Below, one piece after another: positions 5,452 through 6,009 of a stretch of 6,009 nt of DNA (positions within the stretch are counted from its first letter, which is position 1; each line of letters opens with the position of its first letter). Source of the DNA: Natronohydrobacter sp. (lineage in GTDB: Bacteria > Pseudomonadota > Alphaproteobacteria > Rhodobacterales > Rhodobacteraceae); NCBI GenBank assembly GCA_007117255.1, contig SKGU01000289.1, positions 1-6,009 of the forward strand. The letters are read 5' to 3'. The notes below the pieces were generated by a model. It ran no database searches. It was not told the origin of the DNA and was given only the letters and a program-made list of their open reading frames with translations. A program made the translations under genes and the position numbers.

Positions 5452-6009
5452 TTACTTCAGTCTAAGTGCGTTCAAAGTGACGGAAATCGATGAAATCGAC
5501 ATGACCGCAGCCGCCCAAAGCGGCGTTGCCAGCCCCACCAAGGCAATAGGCACAAATATGATATTATAAACCGCCGATTGCCAGAGGTTTTCGCGGATGC
5601 GTTTCAAGGCGGTTCGTGACAAACTCACCGCATCCGATACCGGCGACAGATCGCGCCCCAGAAGCACCATATCGGACGCGGCGCGCGCTGCATCCAGCGC
5701 AGAGGCGGGCGAAATCGACACATGCGCCGTGGACAGGGCAACCGTATCATTCAGCCCGTCGCCCACCATCAGCACCTTGCGCCCTTCGGCCTGCAAGCTG
5801 TCGATCTTCGCGGCTTTCTCAGTGGGCAGCGCCCCTGCCTGCCAATCGCGAATCCCAAGCCGCTGCGCCAGATCGCGCACCACCTCTGGCACGTCACCGG
5901 AAATCAGCCAGACCTGCTTGCCCTGATCCTGCAACCCGCGCACCACTGCTTCTGCACCGGGGCGCAACTGGTCGGCAAAGCAGAAACTGCGGGTATCGTC
6001 GCCGATGGC
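5452..6009 (-). CDS. ccoI: Copper-translocating P-type ATPase CcoI/FixI, C-terminal part (5' end beyond window)
   Basis: CcoI (FixI) is a P1B-type ATPase of the cytoplasmic membrane that exports copper needed for the binuclear centre of cbb3 oxidase. The frame is open from the right edge to TAA at 5454-5452, giving 185 residues, about the last quarter of a protein that is normally over 700 residues. Visible blocks are the end of the nucleotide/phosphorylation region, starting AIGDDTRSFCFADQLRPGA, the LISGD motif, the P-domain lysine in LPTEKAAKI, the hinge motif MVGDGLNDTVAL (GDGLND at about 5746-5763), then two final membrane helices with YNIIFVPIALVGLATPLWAA and the terminal MSISSISVTLNALRLK, the usual CcoI ending. 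The common GDGxNDAPAL reads NDTVAL here. The Mg-binding D/N/D positions are intact. The TTG at 5967 is an internal leucine, not a start. The ccoS gene follows immediately, which separates it from general copper exporters such as CopA. Confidence 0.93.
   Translation of the reverse strand, partial: AIGDDTRSFCFADQLRPGAEAVVRGLQDQGKQVWLISGDVPEVVRDLAQRLGIRDWQAGALPTEKAAKIDSLQAEGRKVLMVGDGLNDTVALSTAHVSISPASALDAARAASDMVLLGRDLSPVSDAVSLSRTALKRIRENLWQSAVYNIIFVPIALVGLATPLWAAAVMSISSISVTLNALRLK

Noticed and set aside
5597..5926. Plus-strand open frame of 109 codons opposite ccoI.
   Set aside because: The minus-strand frame encodes P-type ATPase motifs throughout; the plus reading is Ser/Arg/Ala-rich without motif support.

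Overview
The window looks like a chromosomal housekeeping segment from an alphaproteobacterium, most likely of the Rhodobacterales (Rhodobacter/Roseobacter-type). Three things point there: GC-rich coding sequence with strong third-position G/C, a plant-type (class II) glutamate-cysteine ligase, and a ccoI-ccoS tail of the cbb3 oxidase assembly operon whose proteins read like the Rhodobacter forms. The genus cannot be fixed from sequence alone. I see no mobile element, CRISPR array, tRNA or rRNA, and no gene of clearly foreign composition.

Layout, left to right. On the plus strand, positions 2-2866 hold four tightly packed genes: the 3' part of rsmE (16S rRNA m3U1498 methyltransferase, cut by the window edge), a two-domain GNAT acetyltransferase, an APH-fold phosphotransferase and a small two-helix membrane protein. 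Each junction is a 4-base ATGA overlap, so the four are almost certainly co-transcribed and translationally coupled. A 69-base gap with a perfect TTGACA hexamer and a good Shine-Dalgarno site leads into gshA (2936-4306), the first enzyme of glutathione synthesis. A second gap of 55 bases carries TTGACT inside an imperfect inverted repeat. It precedes an LpxL/HtrB-type lysophospholipid acyltransferase gene (start best placed at 4362).

On the minus strand, entering from the right edge, are the C-terminal 185 codons of ccoI (copper P-type ATPase) and, 8 bases after its stop, the short ccoS gene of 59 codons. The 3' end of ccoS overlaps the 3' end of the acyltransferase gene by 13 bases in convergent orientation.

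Functionally the window joins three unrelated themes: ribosome modification and thiol metabolism (rsmE, gshA) with three genes of unknown substrate between them, outer-membrane lipid synthesis, and copper/cbb3 oxidase assembly. The points most worth a second look are the two long-ORF TTG 'starts' that coincide with -35-like hexamers, the inverted repeat around the second of them, the ccoS gene that length cut-offs would miss, and the coupled GNAT-kinase-membrane protein trio. Nothing here amounts to a demonstrably new system.
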